64,000 nt of DNA from Corynebacterium frankenforstense DSM 45800. Lineage in GTDB: Bacteria; Actinomycetota; Actinomycetes; Mycobacteriales; Mycobacteriaceae. How positions within the stretch are numbered: position 1 is the stretch's first letter; each line of letters begins with the position of its first letter. The notes beneath the pieces were generated by a model. The model saw only the letters and a list, made by a program, of their open reading frames with translations. It did not search any database and was not told where the DNA came from. Made by a program: the position numbers and the translations under genes. The stretch lies in NCBI RefSeq assembly GCF_001941485.1, contig NZ_CP009247.1, forward strand, positions 992,001-1,056,000, written 5' to 3'. Below, one piece after another: positions 42,868 to 52,792 of this stretch.

Positions 42868-44553
42868 CTACCGCGTGCGCGGGTGGCGCACGACGATGAC
42901 GGTGCGCCGCGCCCGGGCACCCGGCAGGTCGCCGGAGGAGAGCATCTCGAGCATCGCCGCGGAGCTTGCCGGGTCGAGGTGCTCGGTGGGCTCGTCGAGA
43001 AGCAGCACGGGGGAGTCAGTGAGCAGGGCTCGGGCGATGAGCAGGCGGCGGCGCTGGCCGTCGGAGAGGCTCTCCGCACCCGAGTCGAGGATGGTGGCAA
43101 GGCCCCGGGGAAGGCCCGCGACCCAGTCCTCGAGTCCGACGGCCTCGAGCACCTGGTGCATCTGGGCGTCGGTGGCGCCGGCGGCACCGACGGCGAGGTT
43201 GTCGCGCACGGTGGTGGCGAAGACGTGGGCGTCCTCGGGGGTGAAGAAGACGCCGCGGCGCAGCTCGTGGGCGGGGTAGTCGGCGGGTGCGAGCCCGCCG
43301 ATGATCACGGTGCCGCCGCGCGGGGGCAGGAGACCGGCGAGTGTGAGCAGGAGCGTGGTCTTGCCGTAGCCGGAGGGGGCGACGATCTCGCGGAAGCTGC
43401 CGAAGGGCGCCTCGAGGTCCCAGGTGGCCACGTCCGTGTCGAAGCCGACGACGAGGCCGCGTGCGACGACGTCCGGCTCGGCGGGCGGGCGCGGGCCGGA
43501 GGCCACAGCGCCGCCGGCCAAGGCCCCCTCCGCCACGGACCCGTCCGCGGCAGACCCCTCCTCAGAAGCCCCCGACCCCTCGGCGAACGCGGCGATCCGG
43601 CGCGCGGCACCGGCGGCCCGGGTGAGCGTCTCGGCCGCGGCGGGCAGCTCGCCGGTCGCTTCGAAGGCGGCCAGGGCGAGCAGCACGAGCACACCGAGCC
43701 ACTGCGGGGAGTGCCCGTCGGCCAGGTAGAGACTCCCGGCGAGCAGGATCACGCCCAGCACGGTCAGCCCGTGGATCCAGCTCTGGGCGCCGGCGGCCCA
43801 GGCGAGCGCGGGGGCCCCGGCCTCGGTGGCGCGTTCGCGCTCGCGGGCGGCGGCGTCGGCACGCGCAAGCGCGCCGTCCAGCTCGCCGCGCACACGCAGG
43901 GCGGCCGAGCCGGAGAGGACCTGGTCGACCTCGGCGGTGTAGGCCTCGCCGGCCGCCGCCCGGCGGTCCTCGGCCACCCGCACGCCGCGGGCGACCAGCC
44001 ACGGCGGCACGACGGCCGCGGCCACCAGCCCCACAGCCAGCACGAGGGCGGCGGCGGGGGAGACGAAGAGTACGAAGACGACGGAGACGGCCCCGGTGAC
44101 CACGGCGGTGCCCACGGGCACGACGGCGCGCACGATGACGTCGGCGACCTCGTCGACGTCCTCGCCGAGCCGGGTCAGCAGCGCCCCGGAGCCGAGCCCC
44201 ATGGCCTTCCGCGGGTCGCCGGCGGCGAGCAGCCGGTAGGCGCCGACGCGGGTGCGCCCGGCGGTGCCGAGTGCGAGGCGGTGGGCGGAGAGCCGCTCGA
44301 CGTAGCGCAGCAGCGCCCGGGAGATGCCGAGGGCGCGCACGGCGGTGACGGCGACCATGACGTCCATGACGAAGGGCCGCTGCCAGGCCTTGGTGATCAG
44401 CCAGGCGGAGACGACGGTCAGCGCGATGGAGGCGAGCATGGTGGCGGTCCCCGCGGTGACGGGGCCGATCAGTTCGCGCAGCCGCAGCCCGGTCAGGGGC
44501 CGGGCGGCGCGCAGGGCGGCCAGATCGCCGCGCAGGGTCTTGGTGGCGCTCAT
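42868..44553 (-). CDS. cydC: ABC exporter subunit CydC
   Basis: CydC pairs with CydD to make the heterodimeric exporter needed to assemble cytochrome bd, linked in E. coli to glutathione/cysteine export or haem. The 561-residue half-transporter has a membrane domain (residues 25-310; LASIALTVVSAWLITKAWQ) and an ATPase domain: Walker A APSGYGKTT near 370, LSDGQRRRLLIARALL near 470, LLLDEPTEHLD. A low-complexity linker (GSGASEEGSAADGSVAEG) precedes the ATPase. Its ATG overlaps the cydD stop by 4 nt. Confidence 0.9.
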   Translation of the reverse strand: MSATKTLRGDLAALRAARPLTGLRLRELIGPVTAGTATMLASIALTVVSAWLITKAWQRPFVMDVMVAVTAVRALGISRALLRYVERLSAHRLALGTAGRTRVGAYRLLAAGDPRKAMGLGSGALLTRLGEDVDEVADVIVRAVVPVGTAVVTGAVSVVFVLFVSPAAALVLAVGLVAAAVVPPWLVARGVRVAEDRRAAAGEAYTAEVDQVLSGSAALRVRGELDGALARADAAARERERATEAGAPALAWAAGAQSWIHGLTVLGVILLAGSLYLADGHSPQWLGVLVLLALAAFEATGELPAAAETLTRAAGAARRIAAFAEGSGASEEGSAADGSVAEGALAGGAVASGPRPPAEPDVVARGLVVGFDTDVATWDLEAPFGSFREIVAPSGYGKTTLLLTLAGLLPPRGGTVIIGGLAPADYPAHELRRGVFFTPEDAHVFATTVRDNLAVGAAGATDAQMHQVLEAVGLEDWVAGLPRGLATILDSGAESLSDGQRRRLLIARALLTDSPVLLLDEPTEHLDPASSAAMLEMLSSGDLPGARARRTVIVVRHPRTR

Positions 44554-46307
44554 GCGTTCACCTCGATGACACGGTCGGCGGCGGCGATGAGCAGCGGGTC
44601 GTGGCTGGCGGCGACCACGGTCACCCCGTCGGCGGCGCGCCGGCGCAGCTGATCGATCATGACCAGCGCGTTCTCCTCGTCGAGGTGGGCGGTCGGCTCG
44701 TCGCAGACCATGAGCGCGGCGTCGCGTTCGAGCTCGCGGGCGAAGGCGACGCGCTGGCGCTGGCCGAGCGAGAGCCCGGAGGTGTCGCCCACCGACGCCG
44801 GATCCAGGACGGGACGCTGCGGCAGGTAGGAGACCCGCCGCCACAGCTCGTCGCGGTCGAGCACCTCGCCGCCGGACTCGACGTGGGCGGTGCCGGTGAC
44901 CCCGTCGGTGACGATGCCGAGCAGCGCCAGCAGCGCGGTCGACTTGCCGGCGCCGTTGGGCCCGGCGAGCACGGTCAGCGCGCCGGGCTCGGCGACCCCG
45001 CTCAGGTCGTGCGGGCGCGCACCGTCGCGGTCGGGCACCGTGAGGTGTGCGAAGACGACGCGCACGCCCTCGTCGGTTTTGCTTGACGACGTCCCGTCCG
45101 CCTCCGCGTGTGCGCTTCCCGCGCGGTCGGCGTGGGCGCCGGCGCCGGCGCCCACGCCGACGCCAGCGGCCCCGGCGTCGCCTTCGGCGCGGCCGGAATC
45201 CGTGTCCCCGGTGTCCGCGGCTCCCGAACCGGTGTCCGCGGAACCAGGCCGCGCGGCACCCGCCATGGCACCGCCGGCGAGCGCCCCGAGCACGGCGTCG
45301 GTGGCGGCCAGGCCGTCCTGGGCGTCGTGGAAGCGGGTGCCCACCTCGCGGATGGGGTTGTAGACCTCGGGCGCGATGACCAGGACGGTCAGTCCCGCGG
45401 CGAGGGTCATGTTGCCGTCGAGGAGGCGGAAGCCGATGCCGACGGCCATCAGCGCCACCGAGAGGGTGGCGAGGAACTCCAGCACGAGGCTGGACAAAAA
45501 CGCGATGCGCAGCACGGAGACCGTGGAGCCGGTGTGCCGGTCGGACAGGCGGCGGACCTCGGCGAGGGTGTCGCGCTGGCGGTCGACGGTGCGCAGGGTG
45601 GGCAGCCCGGCGATGAGGTCGAGCAGCTGGTCGGTCAGGACGGAGAGGTCGCGCAGGCGGCGCTCGGTGCGCCCGGCGGTCAGTGTCCCCACCAGCCACA
45701 TGAAGAAGGGGATGAGCGGGACGGTGACCAGGGCGATCAGAAACGACGGGGTGTCGAGCCACCAGACGACGGCGAGCATGACCGGGGTGGCGATCACGGT
45801 GCCGGCGAGCGCCGGCAGGAAGCCGGTGAGATACGGCCCGAGCCCCTCGATGCCGGTGCCCAGCGTGGTGCGCCAGGCGGCGCGGTCGACTCTGCGGGGG
45901 TCGGCCAAAGCGAGGCGCTCCAGTGCCTTCGCACGCAGATCGACGGTGACGGCAGCGGCTGCCCGGTGGGCGAAGCGGGACTGGGCGAAGGAGACCGTGC
46001 CGCGCACGAGGACGGCTGCGGCCAGCGCCCCGAGGTGCCCGGCCCAGGAGCTCAAGGGCCGCCCGGGCTGTTCGATCAGCCCGGCGGTGACCAGGCCGAC
46101 CATCAGTCCCATGACCACGGTGGCCACGGACTGGCAGGCGGTCAGGAGGCCCGCCACGCCGATCCAGCGCCGGGTGGGCGCGGACAGGCGCAGCAGGCGC
46201 GGGTCGACGGGCCCGCGCCGGGGCGCGGCGTCGGCGGCGTCGGGCAGGCCCGCGGGCCCGTCCACCGGTTCGGGGACGGGCTGGGCGGGGGCGACGCCGC
46301 GGCGCAC
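44550..46307 (-). CDS. cydD: ABC exporter subunit CydD
   Basis: The 585-residue partner of CydC has a membrane domain (residues 45-320; LLTACQSVATVVMGLMVGLV; LVTVPLIPFFMWLVG) and an ATPase domain with Walker A GPNGAGKST, LSLGQRQRVAFARELE and MVCDEPTAHLD. Between them stands a 70-residue Gly/Ala/Asp linker (ADTGSGAADTGDTDSGRAEG), encoding a copy of the dispersed motif on the opposite strand (45082). GTG 46307 starts one nucleotide after the cydB stop, so cydB and cydD are closely coupled. Confidence 0.9.
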   Translation of the reverse strand: MRRGVAPAQPVPEPVDGPAGLPDAADAAPRRGPVDPRLLRLSAPTRRWIGVAGLLTACQSVATVVMGLMVGLVTAGLIEQPGRPLSSWAGHLGALAAAVLVRGTVSFAQSRFAHRAAAAVTVDLRAKALERLALADPRRVDRAAWRTTLGTGIEGLGPYLTGFLPALAGTVIATPVMLAVVWWLDTPSFLIALVTVPLIPFFMWLVGTLTAGRTERRLRDLSVLTDQLLDLIAGLPTLRTVDRQRDTLAEVRRLSDRHTGSTVSVLRIAFLSSLVLEFLATLSVALMAVGIGFRLLDGNMTLAAGLTVLVIAPEVYNPIREVGTRFHDAQDGLAATDAVLGALAGGAMAGAARPGSADTGSGAADTGDTDSGRAEGDAGAAGVGVGAGAGAHADRAGSAHAEADGTSSSKTDEGVRVVFAHLTVPDRDGARPHDLSGVAEPGALTVLAGPNGAGKSTALLALLGIVTDGVTGTAHVESGGEVLDRDELWRRVSYLPQRPVLDPASVGDTSGLSLGQRQRVAFARELERDAALMVCDEPTAHLDEENALVMIDQLRRRAADGVTVVAASHDPLLIAAADRVIEVNA

Positions 46308-46308
46308 G

Positions 46309-47367
46309 CTACCGCGCCTCGTTGACGACGTGGCGGGGCAGGGCGTCGGAAATCTCCACGTGGGCGTCCTCGGCGCGCAGGCGACGGGAGAAGACCCAGT
46401 AGGTCCAGCCCTGGTAGATGAGCACCAGCGGGGTCATGATCAGCGCGACCCAGGTCATGAACTTCAGGGTGTAGGGCGCCGAGGCGGCGTTCCACACCGT
46501 CAGCGACTCGCCTCCGGCGAGTGTGGTGGGCATGACGTCGGGGAAGAGCGAGCCGAAGAGCAGCGCGGTGCAGCAGAGCACGACCAGGCAGCTGAGCAGG
46601 AAGGCCCAGCCGTCGCGGCCGAGGTACATCATCGGGGCGGCGGCGAGCAGCAGCACGGCGGCGAGGACGGCCAGCGCCCAGGCCCAGGGCTCATTGGCGG
46701 CGATGAGCACGGTCCAGACCAGGAAGACCACGCCGCACACGGCGGTGACCGCGGCGACGGGCACGATGAAGCGCTGGGCGCGCTGGCGCACGACGCCGTC
46801 GGTCTTGAGGCGGATGAAGGTCAGGCCGTGGAAGACGAACAGGGCGGTGAAGGTCACCCCGCCCATCAGGCCGTAGGGGTTGAACACGGTCGCCAGGGCG
46901 GCGCCGGCGTCGAGGGAGTGGTCGGCCTCGAGCGGCAGGCCGCGGACGATGTTGGCGAAGGCGATGCCCCACAGGATGGCCGGGGCCCAGGAGCCGAAGG
47001 CCAGGCCGCGGTCGCACCAGCGCTCCCAGGCGGGGTCGGAGACCTTCTTGCGCCACTCGAGGGCGACGATGCGCACGATGAGGGCGACCAGGATGAGGAA
47101 CAGCGGGATGTAGAACCCGGAGAACAGCGTGGCGTACCACTCGGGGAAGGCGGCGAACATGGCCCCGCCGGCGGTGATCAGCCAGACCTCGTTGCCGTCC
47201 CAGACGGGGCCGATGGTGCCGACGAGGGTGTTGCGCTCGGCGCGGTTGCGGCCGATGAAGGGCGCGAGGATGCCGACGCCGAAGTCGAAGCCCTCGAGCA
47301 GGAAGTAGCCGGCGAAGAGCACGGCGATGAGGATGAACCAGATGACGGGAAGTTCGATGCCGAACAT
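46309..47367 (-). CDS. cydB: Cytochrome bd oxidase subunit II
   Basis: Subunit II of the quinol oxidase. The 352-residue protein begins with IELPVIWFILIAVLFAGYFLLEGFDFGVG (broken over residues 4-32) and contains GPVWDGNEVWLITAGGA, FPEWYATLFSGFYIPL and LIYQGWTYWVF near the end, all characteristic. Eight membrane segments are visible. The C-terminal tail (VEISDALPRHVVNEAR) is encoded by two dispersed motif copies (46321 and 46338), which suggests that the motif created this tail. AGGAGG upstream gives a strong ribosome site. Only 10 nt separate it from cydA. Confidence 0.95.
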   Translation of the reverse strand: MFGIELPVIWFILIAVLFAGYFLLEGFDFGVGILAPFIGRNRAERNTLVGTIGPVWDGNEVWLITAGGAMFAAFPEWYATLFSGFYIPLFLILVALIVRIVALEWRKKVSDPAWERWCDRGLAFGSWAPAILWGIAFANIVRGLPLEADHSLDAGAALATVFNPYGLMGGVTFTALFVFHGLTFIRLKTDGVVRQRAQRFIVPVAAVTAVCGVVFLVWTVLIAANEPWAWALAVLAAVLLLAAAPMMYLGRDGWAFLLSCLVVLCCTALLFGSLFPDVMPTTLAGGESLTVWNAASAPYTLKFMTWVALIMTPLVLIYQGWTYWVFSRRLRAEDAHVEISDALPRHVVNEAR

Positions 47368-47377
47368 GGTGTTCCTC

Positions 47378-48997
47378 CTAGTTCTTCCCGGGCTCGGGGG
47401 TGGACGTGGCGGCGTCGGTGCCCGTGTCCGCGGCACCGGCGTCGGGGCCGGTCACGGCGGTGGCGAAGCGCACCGGTTCGACGCTCATGGGGTGCTCGGC
47501 GCCGACCGCGGAGGCGGGGCCGGGCTGTTCGGTGCCGCCTGCGGGGTCGGGTCCGGACTCGGCCGGGGGCCCGAGGAGCACGGCGCGGCGCACCAGCCAG
47601 AACCACAGGCAGTAGAGCAGGCCGTAGAGCAGGGTGAAGCCGATGACGGTGAACCAGACGTAGGCCGCCGAGTGGTGCGAGACGCCCTCGCCGATGGTCA
47701 TGCGGATCAGCTCGGTGCGCGGGTCGCCGACGGACTCGGGGTTGGGGTGGACGATCCAGGGCTGGCGGCCCATCTCGGTGAAGACCCAGCCGGCGATATT
47801 GGCCAGGAAGGGGAAGGGCACGGCGATGAGCGAGCAGCGGGCGAACCAGGTGCCCCTCCTGCCGGTCGGTGCCTTGCCGCGGCGGGTGAACCACCAGGCG
47901 AACAGGGCCAGCAGGACCGAGCCGACCATGAGCCCGATCATGGCGCGGAAGGACCAGTAGCTGACGAAGAGGTTGGGCATGTAGTTGCCGGGGCCGTAGA
48001 GGGCCTCGTGCTCGGCCTGGAGGTCGAGCACGCCGCGCAGGGTCACGCCGGTGAACTTGCCCTCGGCCAGGAACGGCAGGACGAAGGGCACGTCGATGAG
48101 GTGGATGACGGAGTCGCAGTTGTTGTGCGTTCCCACGGTGAGCACCGAGAAGTTCGGGTCGGTCTGGGTGTGGCACAGCGACTCGGCGGAGGCCATCTTC
48201 ATCGGCTGCTGGATGAACATCAGCTTGGCCTGCAGGTCGCCGGTGAAGGCGATCGCGGCGGTGGAGATCCAGGTGGCCCACAGGCCGAGCCGGATGACGG
48301 GGCGGTGGACCTCGTGGCGGGCGCGCCGCGGGTCGTCCTCGGCCCAGTTCTCCTTGGCGGCCTGGCGGCGGGCGCGGATCAGCCACCAGCAGGACACGCC
48401 GAGGATGAAGGTCGCGCCGGTGAGGAAGGCGCCGGCGGCGGCGTGCAGGTACCCGAAGAAGGCGGTCTTGTTGAACAGCAGGGTGGCGATGTCGTTGAGC
48501 TCGGCGCGGCCGGTCTCGGGGTTGTAGACGGCGCCCTTCGGGTTCTGCATGAACGAGTTGGCCACGATGATGAAGTAGGCCGAGATGTTGGTGGCCACCG
48601 CGACGATCCAGATCGCGGTCGTGTGCAGCCAGCCGGGGACCTTGCCCCAGCCGAAGATCCACACGCCCAGGAAGACGGACTCGAGGAAGAACGCGATGAG
48701 CGCCTCGAGGGCCAGGGGGCCGCCGAAGACGTCGCCGACCATGCGGGAGTACTCGGACCAGTTCATGCCGAACTGGAACTCCTGGACGATGCCGGTGGCG
48801 ACGCCCATGGCGAAGTTGATGAGGAAGACGGTGCCGAAGAACCTGGTGGCGCGGTACCAGTAGTCGCGCCCGGTGGTCTGCCAGAACGTCTGCATCAGGG
48901 CGACGAGCGGGCCGAGTCCGATGGTCAGTGGCACGAAGAGGTAGTGGTAGACGGTCGTGATGCCGAACTGCCAGCGTGAGATGTCCAGGACATCCAC
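47378..48997 (-). CDS. cydA: Cytochrome bd oxidase subunit I
   Basis: Subunit I holds haems b558, b595 and d and oxidises menaquinol. The 539-residue protein begins DVLDISRWQFGITTVYHYLFVPLTIG, in which the first His is an axial ligand. GMNWSEYSRMVGDVFGGPLALE and FLESVFLGVWIFGW are present. The GRQPWIVHP motif near the C-terminal helices is intact. The Q-loop is short, as in other actinobacteria. A 60-residue Pro/Ala/Thr tail is species-specific. GTG 48997 is preferred because AAAGGGG stands about 10 nt upstream; TTG 49003 is too close to it. Confidence 0.95.
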   Translation of the reverse strand: MDVLDISRWQFGITTVYHYLFVPLTIGLGPLVALMQTFWQTTGRDYWYRATRFFGTVFLINFAMGVATGIVQEFQFGMNWSEYSRMVGDVFGGPLALEALIAFFLESVFLGVWIFGWGKVPGWLHTTAIWIVAVATNISAYFIIVANSFMQNPKGAVYNPETGRAELNDIATLLFNKTAFFGYLHAAAGAFLTGATFILGVSCWWLIRARRQAAKENWAEDDPRRARHEVHRPVIRLGLWATWISTAAIAFTGDLQAKLMFIQQPMKMASAESLCHTQTDPNFSVLTVGTHNNCDSVIHLIDVPFVLPFLAEGKFTGVTLRGVLDLQAEHEALYGPGNYMPNLFVSYWSFRAMIGLMVGSVLLALFAWWFTRRGKAPTGRRGTWFARCSLIAVPFPFLANIAGWVFTEMGRQPWIVHPNPESVGDPRTELIRMTIGEGVSHHSAAYVWFTVIGFTLLYGLLYCLWFWLVRRAVLLGPPAESGPDPAGGTEQPGPASAVGAEHPMSVEPVRFATAVTGPDAGAADTGTDAATSTPEPGKN

Positions 48998-49412
48998 TGT
49001 CAATCAGCCCCTTTACGTGAGCACGCTCCGGTTTCGATGAGAGACTTCACCGCCCGCCGGTCGCGTTGGCTGCGTTCACGTGCCCCCGGCACGCGGTGAG
49101 GGAAGGCGGAAGCGGCCGCAGGGGAGTGGTCGCGGGGCAGCCGGAGAATCTGCCCGGGTACCGCCGTCAATTACATTCAACCCAAAGTTGGCGGGTTAAT
49201 CGAATCCCGCGGTGGATACCTCACACGTCAGACTAGAACAGGGGTGAAAGGTCTCGTGTCGCCCGTCACTTCCGTGCGCAGGCAACTTTAGTTTCGATTC
49301 CGGTGATCTGCGGCTACGACCGGGCATGCGAAACTTACTTGAGTTGCGAAGGAACTCAACCAGGCCCCCGAAAGGGGGTGGAACAAAAATTGACGACGTC
49401 GCGGTGGTAGCC
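48998..49412. promoter_or_regulatory. cydABDC control region
   Basis: A 415-nt AT-richer gap without a gene. It contains a partial GlxR-like site CGGTGGATACCTCACA (49210-49225; only the TCACA half is good). A 7-bp inverted repeat TTGAGTT/AACTCAA with a 7-nt loop lies at 49339-49359. A short CCCCC/GGGGG hairpin at 49365-49378 may terminate the helicase gene. Redox or cAMP control of the bd oxidase is plausible from the position only. Confidence 0.45.
49389..49404 (+). repeat. TTGACGACG dispersed motif copy
   Basis: AATTGACGACGTCGCG stands 9 nt from the stop codon of the PLD-helicase gene. Confidence 0.7.
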
Positions 49413-52388
49413 CTAGGCGTCCGGGCGCGCGGTGCGCGCCTCGGTGTTGAGGTACTCGAAAAGCTCCTGCTCGATCGGTGACTCGAGCGTCAGGTCCATC
49501 GAGACGACGTCCTTCTTGACGTGATCCTTATCGGGAAGCGTTGTGGCTTCGGGGTTATCGGCCGAGACGCGACCGAGGTAGAAGAAGTCGGAGCCTTCGG
49601 CATCGCTTTTCTTAACAAAGAGCGGCATGTCGACTTCATTGGCGGCCATCGGAGCAACATCCGAGCTGGCCAGCGTGCGCCCGTGCTTGGAGTACCAGTG
49701 CATCACACTGGGGGTGATCAATTGGTCGGGGTAGCGCACGTCAACATCGAGCTCTTGGGCCTTGTTATGTGTGACGAAGATCGGGCAGGTCTGAGTATCG
49801 GCGTCGAGCTTGTAGCCGTACATCGTGCCTTCCTGGTTTTTCGCCCAGCACAGCAGGCGACAGACATCGCGGCGGGTGTAGCGCCGGCCAACGACCAGAT
49901 GTCCATCCCATTGACCGGTCTGGCGGCAACGCATCAGTCCAGTGGCGAGCACGTCATCGACATGATCGCGGAAGGATGCGGGGTTCCACTCGTGCTTGGC
50001 GCTGGGGGAGTAGGCCTCGTAGAGGTCTCGGAACTTCGGGTGCAGTCGGTATTTACCGCGAACCACATCGATAATGGGCGTGCGGCCATAGGCGTCTTTG
50101 AGCTGCTCGTTAAAGAACTCCAGCGTGAGAACCCGCTCGGTGTGCGTGATAACCGCATCGTCAGAGCGAGTGTTGTTCTCGCGAAGGAGTTCACGGAAGT
50201 CATCGCGGGTAAGTTCGCCGACTTCGAGGAGCCTCTGCAGAAGAAGAATCTCGTGCGGGCGAATACCCTTAAGCAGCTCCGCGGAAAGCATGCTCAAATA
50301 TGACTCTTCTGCAGCGCTCGGAGCCATGTCCTTTGACAGGAACTTCAGAGAGACCAGAAGCGTCCAGTAGTTCCGTGGCCGCTCGGTGGTCGCGAGTACG
50401 TAGGGATCGAGCGAGTCGAAGCGCAGGAAGTGTCGCAGCTGGGGAATCCGATTGAGGCGGTCGCGAAGCAATGTAATGGCTGCGCGCAGCTCGCGCCGGC
50501 CCGTGAGCCGAGCGCTGTCGATGGCATGCAGGACGCGCTGCTGGGCGATGCGATCGAAGCTAATGGTCGAGCCACCGGCGGTCACTGTCGGCGTCATGGT
50601 GTCGCGGCGCGCGCCTTCTTTGGTGCCGGTGTTATCGCCGGTCAGTGCCAACGGGATCATGTAGTTATTCGCGTAGTTACCGATGAAGTCGAGCACGCGA
50701 ACGTGGTCTTTACCTGCAGCCTTGCGCAGGCCGCGACCGAGCTGCTGGGTGAAGATAATGCGGGATTTTGTCTCGCGCAGCATGACAATCTGGTTGAGCT
50801 CGGGAATATCGACGCCTTCATTAAAGATGTCGACGGTGAGCAGATAGTCCAGGCGTCCGGCCTGGAGTTCCTCGACCGCCTGCTGGCGCTCCTCGTTCGT
50901 GGAGCTGCCTGTCAGCGCGCGTGTACGTAGCGGCTTGCCGTACACGAGTTGGCCATTGAGCTCCTCTGCCAGGAGCTGGCACTCGTCGACACGGCTGCAG
51001 AAGATCAGTCCCTTAGCGCCTTCGGCATGCCCATAGGTCTGCAGGTTGTCGACGATGCTGCGCACACGGCTGGAATCCGTCAGCGCGCCGAGTGAAATCT
51101 GCTCGCCGGTCTTGGTTCCTTCGCTATCGACGGGATCGGCGATGCCGTAGTAGTGGAACGGCACGAGCATTCGGCCTTTGAGCGCCTTGTCGAGGCGGAT
51201 CTCGTAGGGGACGTTGTAGTCGAAGAGCTCGAAGACGTTGAAGTTATCGGTGCGCTCGGGAGTCGCGGTCAGCCCGAGGAGAAACTCGGGCTCGAAGTGG
51301 TCGACGACCTTGCGATAGGACTTGGCACCAGAGCGGTGAACCTCGTCGATGACGATGTAATCGAAGGCCTTCTTAGCGAACTGCAACAGGTGCTCGTCGC
51401 GCGAGATGGTCTGGATGGTGGCGAAGAGATATTTCGCGTCCAGGTCATAGGTGCCACCGGAGTAAAAGCCAAAGGCCGAATCGGGTTCCTCGAGAACCTT
51501 CTGGAACTCGAGCTTTGCCTTGGCGAGGATGTCCGCGCTGTGCACGATAAAGAGCATTCGCTTCGGGGCGAACTGGCGCACCGCGAGGGCTGCGAGAATG
51601 GTCTTTCCGGTACCGGTGGCGGAAATGACTACGGCCCGTTGCTCGCCGGCATCGACAACGCGCTGAATTTGCTCGAGCGCATCAGACTGCATGACATTCG
51701 GCAGGATCCGCGTGCGGCCGTTAATGCGCTCGCCAACCCCAGAGTCGGTAACGACAAAGTCGCGGTGGTGGCGCGTCTGCTCGTAGTTTTCAATCCATTC
51801 GGCGCTCAAGGCGACCGAAGTGGACTTCTGATAGGCCACGGCCTTATCGATCTGCTCGACAATGTCGCCGCCGGGCAGGGCAGAGAACTTCAAGTTCCAT
51901 TCCTGGTTAGTGCTGAGCGCACTGCCGGTGACATCCGAGCTGCCGACGATGGCAGTCATACCGACCTCGTGGCGGAAGATATAGCCCTTGGCGTGGAAGC
52001 CATGATCGACATCCTCGTGAATGAGGACCTCGATATTGGGGTTGTCCTCGGTGAGCTGGAGGAGCTCTCGGAAAACCGCGGGCTCGTTGAAGTCCAGGTA
52101 GCGGGAAGTAATGATCGTCCCGCGGCCGGTGAAATCGAGAAGCTGCTGTTTCAGCGGCGCCAGGCCGCTCGGGGCGATAAAGGCGACCGAGAAGATGAAC
52201 TCGTTGGCCTGTCGCAGCTCGTTCTTAATCGCGGCGAGCATGGACCGATCCTCGCCGGTATTCGGCGCCGCGGAATCAGTCGAAGCATTGACGATGAGCT
52301 CGGGGTTGAAGATCTGACCGGCCGGCAGCGCGCGGTCGAGAAAGCCGAATCGAGTATCGAGGTTCAACGCCTCGGTCAGTCGGTTCAC
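49413..52388 (-). CDS. PLD-nuclease / superfamily II helicase / DUF3427 protein
   Basis: The 991-residue protein has three parts. Residues about 45-160 form a phospholipase-D-type nuclease domain with the HxK motif (FHAKGYIF, H132/K134) and GSSDVT. Residues 225-600 form an SF2 helicase with SATGTGKT (257-263), DEVH (348-351), LTATPER and QQLGRGLRKA. The C-terminal 400 residues resemble DUF3427, ending in the SPIEQELFEYL segment. Such helicases occur in defence islands and restriction-like loci. GTG 52388 overlaps the Nudix stop. GC content is clearly lower than in the flanks, so horizontal acquisition is likely. Confidence 0.85.
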   Translation of the reverse strand: MNRLTEALNLDTRFGFLDRALPAGQIFNPELIVNASTDSAAPNTGEDRSMLAAIKNELRQANEFIFSVAFIAPSGLAPLKQQLLDFTGRGTIITSRYLDFNEPAVFRELLQLTEDNPNIEVLIHEDVDHGFHAKGYIFRHEVGMTAIVGSSDVTGSALSTNQEWNLKFSALPGGDIVEQIDKAVAYQKSTSVALSAEWIENYEQTRHHRDFVVTDSGVGERINGRTRILPNVMQSDALEQIQRVVDAGEQRAVVISATGTGKTILAALAVRQFAPKRMLFIVHSADILAKAKLEFQKVLEEPDSAFGFYSGGTYDLDAKYLFATIQTISRDEHLLQFAKKAFDYIVIDEVHRSGAKSYRKVVDHFEPEFLLGLTATPERTDNFNVFELFDYNVPYEIRLDKALKGRMLVPFHYYGIADPVDSEGTKTGEQISLGALTDSSRVRSIVDNLQTYGHAEGAKGLIFCSRVDECQLLAEELNGQLVYGKPLRTRALTGSSTNEERQQAVEELQAGRLDYLLTVDIFNEGVDIPELNQIVMLRETKSRIIFTQQLGRGLRKAAGKDHVRVLDFIGNYANNYMIPLALTGDNTGTKEGARRDTMTPTVTAGGSTISFDRIAQQRVLHAIDSARLTGRRELRAAITLLRDRLNRIPQLRHFLRFDSLDPYVLATTERPRNYWTLLVSLKFLSKDMAPSAAEESYLSMLSAELLKGIRPHEILLLQRLLEVGELTRDDFRELLRENNTRSDDAVITHTERVLTLEFFNEQLKDAYGRTPIIDVVRGKYRLHPKFRDLYEAYSPSAKHEWNPASFRDHVDDVLATGLMRCRQTGQWDGHLVVGRRYTRRDVCRLLCWAKNQEGTMYGYKLDADTQTCPIFVTHNKAQELDVDVRYPDQLITPSVMHWYSKHGRTLASSDVAPMAANEVDMPLFVKKSDAEGSDFFYLGRVSADNPEATTLPDKDHVKKDVVSMDLTLESPIEQELFEYLNTEARTARPDA

Positions 52389-52792
52389 GGGTGGGCGCCT
52401 TCAACCAGCAGACGCACGGCGGGCACATCGGCCGGGGCCCACTCCAGCTCCTCAAGGCGCTCGGGAGGCAGCCACGCGAGCGCTTGGTGCTCACTCAGCT
52501 GCGGCTCGGTCCCCTCCAGAGTGCAGAAGAAGGTAGTCAGCTCAACCACCGCAGTGCCGTAGTCATGCGCGGTCGTCGTCAATTTCTCTCCCACGCTCAC
52601 GCTGCAGGAAAGCTCCTCGCGCAGCTCGCGCGCCAATGCCTCCTGCGGGGCCTCACCAGGCTCAATTTTGCCGCCGGGGAACTCCCACAGGCCCCCCTGA
52701 GATTTGTGCGCCCCGCGCTGGGCGGCCATGACAGTGCCATCGCGGACGATGACCGCGCCGGTGACGCGGATCGGGTCAGTGGCCATTCCCAT
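52385..52792 (-). CDS. MutT-like Nudix hydrolase
   Basis: A 135-residue Nudix hydrolase of the 8-oxo-dGTP diphosphatase kind. The Nudix box is GGKIEPGEAPQEALARELRE followed by ELS, with all catalytic Glu residues; the late Gly is Ser. The start ATG 52792 has AAGGAG 9 nt upstream. Its stop overlaps the GTG of the PLD-helicase (GTGA), and no other gene is in the unit, so the helicase depends on its translation. It may clean the nucleotide pool or act on a signal nucleotide for the helicase. One motif copy (52567) lies inside, encoding KLTTTAH. Confidence 0.88.
   Translation of the reverse strand: MGMATDPIRVTGAVIVRDGTVMAAQRGAHKSQGGLWEFPGGKIEPGEAPQEALARELREELSCSVSVGEKLTTTAHDYGTAVVELTTFFCTLEGTEPQLSEHQALAWLPPERLEELEWAPADVPAVRLLVEGAHP

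Noticed and set aside
42868..45762. A 964-codon frame giving cydC a long N-terminal extension
   Set aside because: The extension overlaps cydD in another frame and is Arg/Pro-rich; ATG 44553 with the ATGA overlap is the real start.
49210..49225. GlxR (cAMP-CRP type) site upstream of cydA
   Set aside because: Only the TCACA half matches TGTGANNTANNTCACA; too weak for a separate feature.
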